From: an uncultured Chromatiaceae bacterium
GTDB taxonomy: Bacteria; Pseudomonadota; Gammaproteobacteria; Enterobacterales; Alteromonadaceae
Assembly: GCA_937978655.1 (NCBI GenBank)
Contig: CALJUX010000039.1
Coordinates: 1-40,975, forward strand
DNA length: 40,975 bases
Direction: 5' to 3'
In this document: in pieces, positions 31,128 to 40,072 of the stretch
Layout of the letters: each line of letters starts with the position of its first letter
Position numbering within the stretch: position 1 is the stretch's first letter
Program-made: the position numbers and the translations under genes
Notes under the pieces: model-generated
What the model was told of the DNA's origin: nothing
What the model saw: only the letters and a program-made list of their open reading frames with translations
Database searches by the model: none

Positions 31128-33553
31128 GGCTGTTGCCCGTCATTGTCGTCTTTATCTTCAGCGCTTTTCAGCTTGGTTTTGCTGTCCTGCATGATGTCGC
31201 GCTGCGTATGACCTTTGCGTTTTTCCCGTTTAAAGGATTCGATACGTGATTCAATGATCTGGCGCGGGTAGACGTTGTTGTCGACGTCCACGTCAGCGGT
31301 GAGCCATTTCGGATCGACTTCAGCTTTGACCAGCTTTTTGTCGCTGACCAGCAGTTTGCTGACCGCATGCGGCGACTGGCGCCAGATTTCGGCGGCGATA
31401 TATTGCTGTTCAGTCGAACCGTCTTCGTAAGTCAGTTGCAGCAGGATGGGCATCACCAGACCGCCCAGATTGCGGAACTGCAGCACATAATAGTTTTTGT
31501 CTTCTTTCACCGCCCGGTCCAGCACGCGGCGCTCCCAGGGTTTCAGGTCTTTCAGGAATTCCTGATAGCTGTTGCGCTCTTTATTGGTGACGGTGAACTG
31601 GTCGTTTTTATCATAAAAATCAGTGACGTCTTTGTTGTTGTCGACCCAAGGCGTTTTACCTTCTTTGACGTTCAGCTCGGCAAAATAAGACGCCGGTTTT
31701 TTGCGATCTTGCTGCCGCTCGCGGTCCATATCAATGTCCGGATCTTCAGTGTCGAGGCGCAGTTTGTAGACTTTTTCCAGCGCGATATCGACATGGTCGG
31801 TGCTATAGAACCAGCCGCGCCAGAACCAGTCCAAATCGACGCCGCTGGCTTCTTCCATAGTGCGGAAAAAATCGGCTGGCGTCGGACGTTTAAATTTCCA
31901 GCGCGTGGCGTATTCGCGAAAGGCAAAATCAAATAATTCGCGGCCCAGAATCACGTCGCGCAAAATACCCAGTGCTACCGCTGGTTTAGTGTAGGCATTA
32001 GGCCCGAGGCTGGTCACGCTGTCGGACTGCGTCATGATCGGCTCCTGCTGGTCGCCTTTCATGTAATCCACTACGTCACGCGCTTCCACGCCCCATGGCA
32101 TCTTGGGGTCCCATTCGCGGCCGGCGATGGCATCTAAAAAGCTGTTAATGCCTTCGTCCATCCAGGTCCATTGCCGCTCATCGGAATTCACCACCATCGG
32201 GAAATAGATGTGGCCGACTTCATGGATCACCACGCCGACCAGAAACAACTTTTCGGCCAGTGAATAGGTACGGCTGCCGTCTTTTTGCAATTCGGTGCGC
32301 GGGCCGTTAAAGGTGATCATCGGATATTCCATGCCGCCGACCGGGCCGTTGACCGATTGCGCCACCGGGTATTGATAATCAAAGGCAAAACGTGAATACA
32401 CCTGCATGGTGTGGATCACGGCTTCAGTAGAATACTTCTGCCACAGCTCGCCGCCTTCTTTCGGGTAAAACGACATCGCCATCACAAATGGCTGTTCATT
32501 GCCACCTTGCTGATAGCCTTTGGCGTCCCAGATAAATTTGCGTGAAGAGGCCCAGGCAAAATCGCGCACATTGTCGGCCTTAAAGCGCCAGGTTTTTTGT
32601 TCGTTGCTGCCGTCTTTTTCATTGTCCAGCGCTTCGGCCGGGGTGACGATCTGCACTGGTCTTTTGGCGGTTTTGGCTTGCTCCAGCCGTTGCCGCTGCG
32701 TGGCGGTCAGCACATCGGCCGGGTTTTGCAGCACACCGGTTGACGACACGATATGGTCGGCCGGCACTGTCAGCGCGACATCGTAATCGCCAAATTCCAG
32801 CGTAAATTCGCCCTGACCGAGAAATTCTTTATTGGTCCAGGCTTCGTAATCGGTGTAAGCCACCAGGCGCGGAAACCACTGCGCCAGCAGGAAAATATCG
32901 TTGCCGCCTTTGCGTGCATCATCGGGAAAATGTTCGTAGCCAGCGCGCTCATTGACCGCATCTTCTTCGGCGATATTAAACGCATAATCCAGCGTAAATT
33001 CAGTTTGTTGGCCCGGTTTTAACGGGGTTGGCAGGTCGATGCGCATTTGCGTGCCGACAACAACATAACGCAGAGCTTTGCCGCCGCTGGCTAATTTGCT
33101 GATGCTGTAACCAAGCTCAGTGTCGGCCATAAATTGCTGGCGACGCAGCTGGTCGAGACTGATACGGGCCGGTTTACCGTCACGTAATTCGGCGGCGCCG
33201 AAAGTTTCGGTCATTTCCGCCATCGAATCGTTTTTCAGCACGTTCTGATCCAGCTGCAACCAGAGGTATTTCAGCGTGTACGGCGAGTTATTGCGATAGG
33301 TGACTTGCTGGCTGGCGCTGAGACGACGTTTGGACTCGTCGAGCCTGGCTTTAATCTGATAATCGACCTGCTGCTGCCAGTACTGCTGGCCCGGTTCGCC
33401 GGCGGCATTGCGATAGACATTCGGCGTGGGTAATTCTTCGTCAAGCTGGCGAAACTTGTCGATATAATCGCCTTTGGTTTGTTGCACGGCTGCACCAGCA
33501 ACGGTGCTGCTGAGCAACAGGCTCAGCGTGAGCAAATTTTTTACAGCAGACAT
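31124..33553 (-). CDS. M1 family zinc metallopeptidase, exported
   Basis: An 809-residue periplasmic or secreted peptidase with a signal peptide (NLLTLSLLLSSTVAGA). An N-terminal beta domain is followed by a thermolysin-like domain: substrate motif GGMEYPMITF (406-415), zinc site HEVGH (444-448) and third ligand Glu467 in DEGINSF, exactly 18 residues after HEVGH as in M1 aminopeptidases. The usual GAMEN is GGMEY here, as in several M1 subgroups. The C-terminal third is long and charged. It is coupled to the DUF6702 gene by a 4-bp overlap. The substrate is unknown; peptide use is likely. Confidence 0.93.
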   Translation of the reverse strand: MSAVKNLLTLSLLLSSTVAGAAVQQTKGDYIDKFRQLDEELPTPNVYRNAAGEPGQQYWQQQVDYQIKARLDESKRRLSASQQVTYRNNSPYTLKYLWLQLDQNVLKNDSMAEMTETFGAAELRDGKPARISLDQLRRQQFMADTELGYSISKLASGGKALRYVVVGTQMRIDLPTPLKPGQQTEFTLDYAFNIAEEDAVNERAGYEHFPDDARKGGNDIFLLAQWFPRLVAYTDYEAWTNKEFLGQGEFTLEFGDYDVALTVPADHIVSSTGVLQNPADVLTATQRQRLEQAKTAKRPVQIVTPAEALDNEKDGSNEQKTWRFKADNVRDFAWASSRKFIWDAKGYQQGGNEQPFVMAMSFYPKEGGELWQKYSTEAVIHTMQVYSRFAFDYQYPVAQSVNGPVGGMEYPMITFNGPRTELQKDGSRTYSLAEKLFLVGVVIHEVGHIYFPMVVNSDERQWTWMDEGINSFLDAIAGREWDPKMPWGVEARDVVDYMKGDQQEPIMTQSDSVTSLGPNAYTKPAVALGILRDVILGRELFDFAFREYATRWKFKRPTPADFFRTMEEASGVDLDWFWRGWFYSTDHVDIALEKVYKLRLDTEDPDIDMDRERQQDRKKPASYFAELNVKEGKTPWVDNNKDVTDFYDKNDQFTVTNKERNSYQEFLKDLKPWERRVLDRAVKEDKNYYVLQFRNLGGLVMPILLQLTYEDGSTEQQYIAAEIWRQSPHAVSKLLVSDKKLVKAEVDPKWLTADVDVDNNVYPRQIIESRIESFKREKRKGHTQRDIMQDSKTKLKSAEDKDDNDGQQP

Positions 33554-33675
33554 AACAGCCTTGTTCAGGGAAGTGCGGGAGTATGTAACACCCTAACTGG
33601 CGGGGCTGGCAGCGACAAGCACCCGCCGGACAAAATGCGACCACATTCAGGTTCTGCTGGTCCAGTGGAGCGGGG

Positions 33676-35592
33676 CTACAGCTGCCCCACCAATTGTTTT
33701 TCCGTCATCAGCTGTTCAATTTCAGCAAGGCAAGCCGGGTCGTCGATGGTCGACGGAATACTGTACTCGCTGCCGGCGGCGATTTGCCGCAGTAGCTTGC
33801 GCAGGATTTTACCGGAGCGGGTCTTAGGTAAGCGTTTGACAATCATCGCTTTTTTAAAGCAGGCCAAGGCGCCGATTTCTTTGCGCACCATGGCTGAGAG
33901 TTCCGTTTCAAGCGCGGTTTCGTCGATGTTGCTGCCGTTTTTCAGCAACACCAGCGCCAGTGGTTGCTGGCCTTTAATAGCTTCATGAATGCCAATAACA
34001 CAACATTCCGCCACCGCCGGGTGGCTGGCGACAATTTGTTCCATTTCGCCGGTCGACAGCCGGTGGCCGGCGACGTTAATCACATCGTCGGTGCGGCCCA
34101 TCACAAACAGATAACCGTCTTCGTCAAGATATCCACCATCGCCGCTGGCGTAATAGCCGGGGAAGGTGCGCAGATAACCGTCGACAAAACGCTCATCATT
34201 GCCCCAAATAGTGCTGAGGCAACCCGGTGGCAGCGGCAGACGGATGGCGATATATCCCTGTTCATTTGGGCCTAACACTGTGCCGTCGTCGCTTAAAATG
34301 TCGACTTGATAACCCGGCACCGGCACTGTGGCGGAGCCGGCTTTGGCTGGTAACAGCGCCACGCCGGCCGGATTAGCACTGATGGCCCAGCCGGTTTCGG
34401 TTTGCCACCAATGGTCAATCACCGGTTTGCCGATTTTGTCGCTGACCCAATGATAAGTGGCCGGATCTAAACGCTCGCCGGCCATAAAAATGTATTTGAG
34501 CGCCGATAAATCATAAGTTTGCAGCAGCGCGTCCGGGTCTTCTTTGCGTATCGCACGAAAGGCGGTAGGGGCGGCGAATAACACTTTAACTTTGTATTCG
34601 GCACAAAGCCGCCAGAAGGCGCCGGCGTCCGGCGTAAACACCGGTTTGCCTTCGTACAAAAGCGTGGTGCAGCCGGCGAATAATGGCGCATAGACGATAT
34701 AAGAGTGGCCGACCACCCAGCCGACGTCCGAGGCGGCAAAAAACACATCGCCCGGGTCGCAGTCATAAATGGTGCGCATGCTGTAAGAAAGCGCCACCGC
34801 ATGGCCGCCGTTATCGCGCACCACGCCTTTGGGTTTGCCGGTGGTGCCTGAGGTATAGAGAATATACAGCGGATCTGTCGATTGCACCGGCACGCAGGCC
34901 ACCGGATGGGCTTTGGCCATCTCGAGATTCCAGTCCAGGTCGCGGCCGGTTTGCATCTCGGCGGGCAACTGTTCGCGCTGAAAAATAATACAGGCAGAGA
35001 CCTGATGCTGCGCCAGTTCCAGCGCTTCATCGAGCAGCGGTTTGTAGGCAATCAGCCGGTTGATTTCGATGCCACAGGAGGCGCTGACAATGACTTTGGG
35101 CGTGGCGTCGTCGATGCGCAGCGCCAGTTCATGCGCGGAAAAACCGCCAAACACCACTGAATGCACAGCGCCAAGCCGCGCCACGGCCAGCATCGCAATC
35201 ACGGCCTGCGGGATCATCGGCAGGTAAATCACCACCCGATCGCCTTTGCCAACGCCTTGTTGTTGCAGCACACCGGCAAACAACGACACTTCATCCAGCA
35301 GCTGCAGATAGCTGTAACTGCGTTTGCTGCCAGTCACCGGCGAGTCGTAAATCAATGCGGTCTGGTTGCCGCGGCCTTGCTGCACATGGCTGTCGAGCGC
35401 CAGATAACAGCTGTTCAGTACACCATCGGCAAACCATTGGTAATGGTCGGGATCCTGCTGGGTCAATATCTGCGTCGGGGCTTCAAACCAGTCGAGCACA
35501 GCGGCCTGCTGTTGCCAGAACATTTCTGGTGAGCTGGCGGCCTGGTGGTGCAGCTGTTGATAAACATCGAGTGGCTGATTGGTGCTGGTCAT
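33676..35592 (-). CDS. prpE: Acyl-CoA synthetase, propionate-CoA ligase type
   Basis: A 638-residue cytosolic AMP-forming ligase. ANL-family motifs are in order: GDRVVIYLPMIPQAVIAMLA, SVVFGGFSAHEL, the P-loop YTSGTTGKPKGVVRDNGGH, DVGWVVGHSYIVYAPL, WWQTETGW, YYASGDGGYLDEDGY, the hinge GRTDDVINVAGHRLSTGEME, and the catalytic Lys in PKTRSGKILRK. RDNGGHAVAL and the overall pattern favour PrpE/ACSS3-type propionyl-CoA synthetases over acetyl-CoA synthetase. No prpBCD genes are nearby, so it is probably a stand-alone short-chain acid-activating enzyme. It is a monocistronic unit on the minus strand. Confidence 0.88.
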   Translation of the reverse strand: MTSTNQPLDVYQQLHHQAASSPEMFWQQQAAVLDWFEAPTQILTQQDPDHYQWFADGVLNSCYLALDSHVQQGRGNQTALIYDSPVTGSKRSYSYLQLLDEVSLFAGVLQQQGVGKGDRVVIYLPMIPQAVIAMLAVARLGAVHSVVFGGFSAHELALRIDDATPKVIVSASCGIEINRLIAYKPLLDEALELAQHQVSACIIFQREQLPAEMQTGRDLDWNLEMAKAHPVACVPVQSTDPLYILYTSGTTGKPKGVVRDNGGHAVALSYSMRTIYDCDPGDVFFAASDVGWVVGHSYIVYAPLFAGCTTLLYEGKPVFTPDAGAFWRLCAEYKVKVLFAAPTAFRAIRKEDPDALLQTYDLSALKYIFMAGERLDPATYHWVSDKIGKPVIDHWWQTETGWAISANPAGVALLPAKAGSATVPVPGYQVDILSDDGTVLGPNEQGYIAIRLPLPPGCLSTIWGNDERFVDGYLRTFPGYYASGDGGYLDEDGYLFVMGRTDDVINVAGHRLSTGEMEQIVASHPAVAECCVIGIHEAIKGQQPLALVLLKNGSNIDETALETELSAMVRKEIGALACFKKAMIVKRLPKTRSGKILRKLLRQIAAGSEYSIPSTIDDPACLAEIEQLMTEKQLVGQL

Positions 35593-35700
35593 GGCAGAGG
35601 TTCCCGCTCAAAAGATACTGCACAGACTGTAGCGCTTTTTCACCGGCAAAGAACTTAGACTTTCGGCGGGGGCGGCGCCACTTCTCGGTTTGCCGCGCGG

Positions 35701-37092
35701 TCAGCGCGGCGCCGGAAATTGCAGTAACACACAAAGCGTCTGCGTCTGATTGATCTGAACGGCCAGATCGCCCTGATGCAGCTGCATAATTTGTCTGACA
35801 ATCGACAGGCCGAGCCCGGCGCCGTCAATTTGCTGATGCTGCGGACTGCGGTAAAAACGATCGGTAAGGCGGTCGGTATCCATGTCGGCGTCGGGTGGCA
35901 GGGCATTGCAGAAATGCAGCACCAGCTGTTGTGGTGTGGTCTGGACTGACACTGTGACAACAGAGTCCGCCGGCGCGTATTTACTGGCATTATCCAGCAG
36001 ATTGCGGCACACCACCTGCAGCAGGCTGCTGTCGCCGCGTACAGTCGTTTGCGCGGGGATCTGCAGCTGCCATTGCACTTTTTCCAGCTGAGCCGTCGGT
36101 AACAACGATAAGACCTGCTCAAGCAGCGGGGCTATGGCGACGTCAGTCAGCTGTGCCGTGCTCAGGCGGTCGGCTTTTGCCAGTGCCATCAGCTGGTTGA
36201 CCAGATGGCTCATCCGCAGCGCGCTGCTGATGATCGCATCGACGGCTTTTTGCCGGTCATGGTCATTGTCCGCCAGGCTGATATTTTGTGCATGCAGGCG
36301 CAGGATAGTCAGCGGCGTGCGCAGTTCATGCGAGGCGTCGGCGATAAAACGTTTTTCCTGCGTCAGGTGCTGGTCGATGTTCGCCAGCAGGTCATTGATG
36401 GCGGTCTGCACCGGCGCTATCTCTGCCGGTAAGCGGATATTCAGCGGTTTCAGGGCTGTGGCCGAGCTTTGTTGCAGCTGTTGGCGAAGCGTATCGACCG
36501 GCAGAAACATCTTCTGCACCAGTAAATAAATCAGCACCGACAACAACAGCATCGTCACTAACACCTGGCCAATCTGGCCGGTCACCAGATACAGACTGAG
36601 TTCATCGCGCACCGCAATATGCTGGCCGGCCTGCAGCCACAGCTGACTGGCCGGGTCAAACAGGCTGAAGCTAATCCATTGCTGGTCCGGATCTGTGCGC
36701 TCAAAATAACCGCTTTGCAGCGGCGCCAGCATGGTGTGGCTGGTATTCTCAGAGCTTAACAATAAGCGGCCATCTTTACTTCGCACCTGAAATCCAATCT
36801 GACTTTCATATTTATGCCCTTCCCGCAGCCGCTCCAGTGCAGAAGGCACTTCCATCAGGTGCGAGTCCAGCATGGGCACGGCCACCTGCAGCGTCACAGC
36901 GCGGGACGCCAGATCAGGTTCATGTTCAACCAGCCTTGCCAGCAGGCGGGTAGTTTGCGCCAGCTGGGCGTCAAACACTTCGTCGATTTCGTGCAAAGCC
37001 CGGTAATAATCCACCACAGATGCGGCGATCAGCACCAAAAAAATCACCAGATTGACGCCCAGAATGATGCGCGTTTTGATGGAGTCAGTCAT
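35701..37092 (-). CDS. Two-component sensor histidine kinase
   Basis: A 463-residue inner-membrane kinase of the QseC/PmrB type. Membrane segments lie at about 7-28 and 165-187 with a roughly 135-residue periplasmic sensor between. A HAMP-like linker is followed by a dimerisation domain with phospho-His in FIADASHELRTPLTIL, N-box RNLLDNASKYAP, and ATP-lid glycines in DGAGLGLSIVRQI. It should phosphorylate the adjacent response regulator. ATG 37092 is inside the end of the regulator gene, overlapping by 8 bp (ATGACTGA), so the pair is translationally coupled. The divergent heavy-metal-type efflux operon suggests metal or envelope stress as the signal. Confidence 0.92.
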   Translation of the reverse strand: MTDSIKTRIILGVNLVIFLVLIAASVVDYYRALHEIDEVFDAQLAQTTRLLARLVEHEPDLASRAVTLQVAVPMLDSHLMEVPSALERLREGHKYESQIGFQVRSKDGRLLLSSENTSHTMLAPLQSGYFERTDPDQQWISFSLFDPASQLWLQAGQHIAVRDELSLYLVTGQIGQVLVTMLLLSVLIYLLVQKMFLPVDTLRQQLQQSSATALKPLNIRLPAEIAPVQTAINDLLANIDQHLTQEKRFIADASHELRTPLTILRLHAQNISLADNDHDRQKAVDAIISSALRMSHLVNQLMALAKADRLSTAQLTDVAIAPLLEQVLSLLPTAQLEKVQWQLQIPAQTTVRGDSSLLQVVCRNLLDNASKYAPADSVVTVSVQTTPQQLVLHFCNALPPDADMDTDRLTDRFYRSPQHQQIDGAGLGLSIVRQIMQLHQGDLAVQINQTQTLCVLLQFPAPR

Positions 37093-37756
37093 GCCGGCTG
37101 ACCAGCATATAACCCACGCCCCGGATTGTTTTAATAAAAGCGCTGCCAAATTTTTTGCGCAGATTATGGATATGCACCTCAATGGCATTGCTGTCGATGT
37201 CGCCGTCCCAGCCATAACACAGCTCTTCCAGCAGCGCTCTGGAGCGGATCTTATCCGCATGTTGCATAAATTCTTTCAGCAGCAGGTACTCGCGGTTGGT
37301 CAGCGTCACGTCTTCGCCAGCATACTGGCAGCGCTGATTGACCAGATTCAGCCGGATGCCGCTGACCTGTAATTCGTCATCCGTTCTGTCCTGATGGCGC
37401 CGCGCCAGCACGCGCAAACGCACTTCCAGTTCACGCAGGTCAAAGGGTTTACACAGATAGTCATCGGCGCCGGCGTTTAACGCCTGCAGTTTGATATCAA
37501 TATCATCCAGCGCGGTCAGCACCAGAACAGGCACTGTCTGGCCGTGCCGGCGCAATTGGGCGATCAGCGGTAAAGACGAGCCGTCCAGCAGACCTAAATC
37601 GAGGATCACGGCGCCAAATTCACTGGTTTTTAACGCCGGGAACAGCTGCGCGCCGCGGGTGCAATGCTCGGTTTTATAGTGCAGCCGGCTGAGGCCGGTG
37701 ATAATGCCATCGGCCAATAATAAGTCGTCTTCGACCAGTAAGATCCTCATGCGCAT
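37085..37756 (-). CDS. OmpR/PmrA-type response regulator
   Basis: A 223-residue DNA-binding regulator. The receiver domain has acidic pocket VEDD, phospho-acceptor Asp53 in ILDLGLLDG, Thr in LTALDD and Lys in CKPFDLRELE. The winged helix (about 130-220) has TNREYLLLKEFMQHADKIRSR, SNAIEVHIHNLRKKFG and IKTIRGVGYML. It is closest in style to QseB/PmrA/BasR. The ATG at 37756 is followed by a second ATG at 37750; neither has a strong ribosome binding site. It is first in the regulator-kinase operon and divergent from the efflux operon, with two PmrA-like boxes between. Confidence 0.93.
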   Translation of the reverse strand: MRMRILLVEDDLLLADGIITGLSRLHYKTEHCTRGAQLFPALKTSEFGAVILDLGLLDGSSLPLIAQLRRHGQTVPVLVLTALDDIDIKLQALNAGADDYLCKPFDLRELEVRLRVLARRHQDRTDDELQVSGIRLNLVNQRCQYAGEDVTLTNREYLLLKEFMQHADKIRSRALLEELCYGWDGDIDSNAIEVHIHNLRKKFGSAFIKTIRGVGYMLVSRHD

Positions 37757-37796
37757 GTCCGGCTATCCCAGGGTAACCAGACGTTACCTGCTTTGG

Positions 37797-37813
37797 CTTA
37801 AGCAAAACTTAAG
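37797..37813. promoter_or_regulatory. PmrA-type box 1
   Basis: CTTAAG-CAAAA-CTTAAG, two hexamers with a 5-bp spacer, fits the PmrA/BasR box pattern (YTTAAK-N5-YTTAAK). It lies 41 bp upstream of the response regulator start, where it could serve autoregulation. CTTAAG is self-complementary, so the box reads the same on both strands. Confidence 0.7.
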
Positions 37814-37833
37814 TAGCCAGCCGGCGGCCAGCG

Positions 37834-37850
37834 CTTAAGAAATGTTTAAG
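37834..37850 (+). promoter_or_regulatory. PmrA-type box 2 before the efflux operon
   Basis: CTTAAG-AAATG-TTTAAG has the same spacing as box 1 and starts 37 bp after it. It ends 39 bp upstream of the TolC-type start codon, a distance at which it could replace or overlap the -35 of the efflux promoter, as PmrA boxes do. This makes the efflux operon the probable main target of the regulator. Confidence 0.7.
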
Positions 37851-37889
37851 TAATGGCTTGTACCTTGTCTCTGAGCTTTTGGAGGCACT

Positions 37890-39059
37890 ATGCAAAGACG
37901 GTTGATCTGGTGGTTTTTTTCTGTTTGTAGTCCGGCATTGCTGGCGGCGCCCAACCCACAGCTGAGCGCGACACAAATTCTGGATCGGCTGATGCCGCCA
38001 GCCGAACAGGCGGTGGAGTTGGATCTGTGGCAACAAGGCCCGGCGCAGCTCGGCGTGTCTCATTTGTCGAACCGCGCCGGGCTGAATAATGGCGGCGATG
38101 AAACTGAGCTCAGTCTGAGCCTGGCGCTGAACCGTCCGGCCAATCAGCGCTACCTGCAACAGTGGCAACAGGACCTCAATGGCCGGCAGCAGCAAAGCCG
38201 GCAAGTGCTGCGCTGGCAACTCACGGCGGAACTGAGCCAGCATCTGGCGACATTAGCGGAACAGGCGCTGGTGTTACAGGCCGAACAGGAACAGTTGCAG
38301 CAGCTGCAAGCGATGGTGCGCCAGGGCGCCGCAGCTTTTGCCGCCGGGGAACAGACCAGAACGGATCAGTTGCAACTGCAGAATGCCTTAATCGCCAGTC
38401 AGGCGCGGTTGGCTGTGGCTGAAGTCCAACAACAGCAGGCGGTGCTGGCGTGGCAGCAGTTCAGCGGTCAGCCAGACTGGCCGGCACGCTGGCCTGAGGC
38501 GATAGCCGCAGCAGGCCCGGCAGCGGATTGGACCCAACATCCGGTCTTGCAGTTACAGCAGCTGGAAACGAGCGTGGCCGAACGTACTTTTGTCCGGGAC
38601 AGCGCAGGTGCGCAAAACCCCTGGCAGGCCGGCATTGTTTTGCGGCAAACCCGTGGTGGCGCGCAAATGCCTGACGACACTGCTGTCGGGTTGCAATTTT
38701 CAGTGCCCATCGGCTCTGGCGCCGGCTCAGAACAAAGCGCCGTCGCGCAGTCTGCTATGCATACCCAACAACTGAAACTGGCTGAAACCCTGCGCCAGCT
38801 GCGTCAGCACTGGTTTGACGCCAAAGCGCGGTTGCAGGCGGCCGCTGTGCAGCAGGACGCCATCAACCGGCAGCTGGCGCAAAGCAACCAAATTCAACAG
38901 GCGGCTGAGGCCGCACTCAAAGCCGGCGAACTGCGCAGCAGCGACTGGTTACGGCTGTTTTTACCCCACGCAGATTTAAAAAAATCCGCTGCGGTGGCGG
39001 CTGTCCGCCTGCAGCTGGCGAAGACGCAATTTGATCAGGCGGGAGGTCTGGCATGGTAA
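37890..39059 (+). CDS. TolC/CzcC-type outer-membrane efflux channel
   Basis: A 389-residue protein with a signal peptide (WWFFSVCSPALLAA) and long Gln/Ala-rich coiled-coil helices arranged in two repeats, as in outer-membrane factors of RND systems. It is at the short end for the family (usually 410-480), resembling the CzcC subgroup. The motifs VGLQFSVPIG and ELRSSDWLRLFLP are family-like. GGAGG lies 4 nt before the ATG. Its stop codon overlaps the start of the adaptor gene, so the tripartite pump is a single translation-coupled operon. Confidence 0.85.
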   Translation: MQRRLIWWFFSVCSPALLAAPNPQLSATQILDRLMPPAEQAVELDLWQQGPAQLGVSHLSNRAGLNNGGDETELSLSLALNRPANQRYLQQWQQDLNGRQQQSRQVLRWQLTAELSQHLATLAEQALVLQAEQEQLQQLQAMVRQGAAAFAAGEQTRTDQLQLQNALIASQARLAVAEVQQQQAVLAWQQFSGQPDWPARWPEAIAAAGPAADWTQHPVLQLQQLETSVAERTFVRDSAGAQNPWQAGIVLRQTRGGAQMPDDTAVGLQFSVPIGSGAGSEQSAVAQSAMHTQQLKLAETLRQLRQHWFDAKARLQAAAVQQDAINRQLAQSNQIQQAAEAALKAGELRSSDWLRLFLPHADLKKSAAVAAVRLQLAKTQFDQAGGLAW

Positions 39060-40072
39060 ATCAACATCTGAGCAACAGGGCCGGCATTTTTGCCGCGCTG
39101 CTGTTGTTGGCACCGGTTCAGTTACAGGCGGCCGGCTGGGACTTTCAATGGCAGCCGGCGGCTGCGGTCAGTGAGATGCCGTTGTTGCCGGTGACTGCCG
39201 AAGTGATGATAAGCCCGCAGGCACAGCAGGGCCTGGTGCTGCCGTTTGCGGTGCAAATTGCTGCGGTTTATCAGCAGTCGGGGCAGCAGGTGCAACGCGG
39301 TGAGCCGCTGCTGAAGCTCCGCGGCGCCATGCTGCAAAGTTTTACCGAGCGGCTGGAGATTGCACAGCATCACGCCAGTGCCGCCAGCAGCCGTCTGCAG
39401 AACAATCAGCAGCGCTACGCGGCCGGCGATATTCTGCGTGAAACCTGGCTGGAATGGCAGCATCAGGCGCATCAGACCGCGCTGGAGTATGCCGATCTGC
39501 AGCAACAGCAGCGCTTACTGGACAACTGGCAGGCGAAACTGTCGGGCGACGGTACCACACTGGCTGCGACAGAGCCGGGCACTGTGGTGCTGGCCACTGC
39601 ACTGAATGTTGGCGCTGTGTTCGCGGCCGGCACTGAACTGCTCCAGCTGCAGCAAGCTCAGCAGGCGCAGCTGGAGTTCCGTCTGCCGCCGGCGCTGCAG
39701 GTGGTGGCCGTCAGTACCGCCGCTTGCCGCTTGCCGGTGCCCTGGGCCAGTGCGCAGGTGCAGCAACAATACCGGCTGCATCGCAGCGGCGCGCTGACAC
39801 CGGACTGTCATTTATCGGCTGGTCAGCGCCTGAGTGTGCAACCCTGGCAGGCGACTGCTGGTTTTAAAGTTCCGCGCCAGGCGTTAGTGCAAACCGCGGA
39901 CGGCGATGCGGTCATTGTCGGGCCTGAGCAACCGGCCTTGCTGCCGGTCCGGGTCATTGGCCGCAGTGGCGACTGGGTTTATCTGCAGGCCGCGCTGGAT
40001 GGCAGGCAAGTGGCAACGCAGGATGTCGCCGCATTAAAAGGTCAGCTGCAGGGCATGGGAGGCGCAGAATGA
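39053..40072 (+). CDS. RND efflux periplasmic adaptor (HlyD/CzcB-type)
   Basis: A 339-residue periplasmic membrane-fusion protein. A signal peptide (IFAALLLLAPVQLQAA) precedes the barrel/lipoyl part (VYQQSGQQVQRGEPLLKLRG), a helical hairpin (about 95-165), the second lipoyl half (AATEPGTVVLATALNVGAVFAAGTELLQL), and C-terminal barrel domains with VPRQALVQTADGDAVIV. It links the inner-membrane pump to the outer-membrane channel. GGGAGG precedes the ATG. It overlaps the genes on both sides (7 bp and ATGA), showing tight coupling. Confidence 0.87.
   Translation: MVNQHLSNRAGIFAALLLLAPVQLQAAGWDFQWQPAAAVSEMPLLPVTAEVMISPQAQQGLVLPFAVQIAAVYQQSGQQVQRGEPLLKLRGAMLQSFTERLEIAQHHASAASSRLQNNQQRYAAGDILRETWLEWQHQAHQTALEYADLQQQQRLLDNWQAKLSGDGTTLAATEPGTVVLATALNVGAVFAAGTELLQLQQAQQAQLEFRLPPALQVVAVSTAACRLPVPWASAQVQQQYRLHRSGALTPDCHLSAGQRLSVQPWQATAGFKVPRQALVQTADGDAVIVGPEQPALLPVRVIGRSGDWVYLQAALDGRQVATQDVAALKGQLQGMGGAE

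Noticed and set aside
33656..33692. Terminator at the end of the acyl-CoA synthetase gene
   Set aside because: A short GGGGC/GCCCC stem overlaps the stop codon, but there is no T run on the minus strand.
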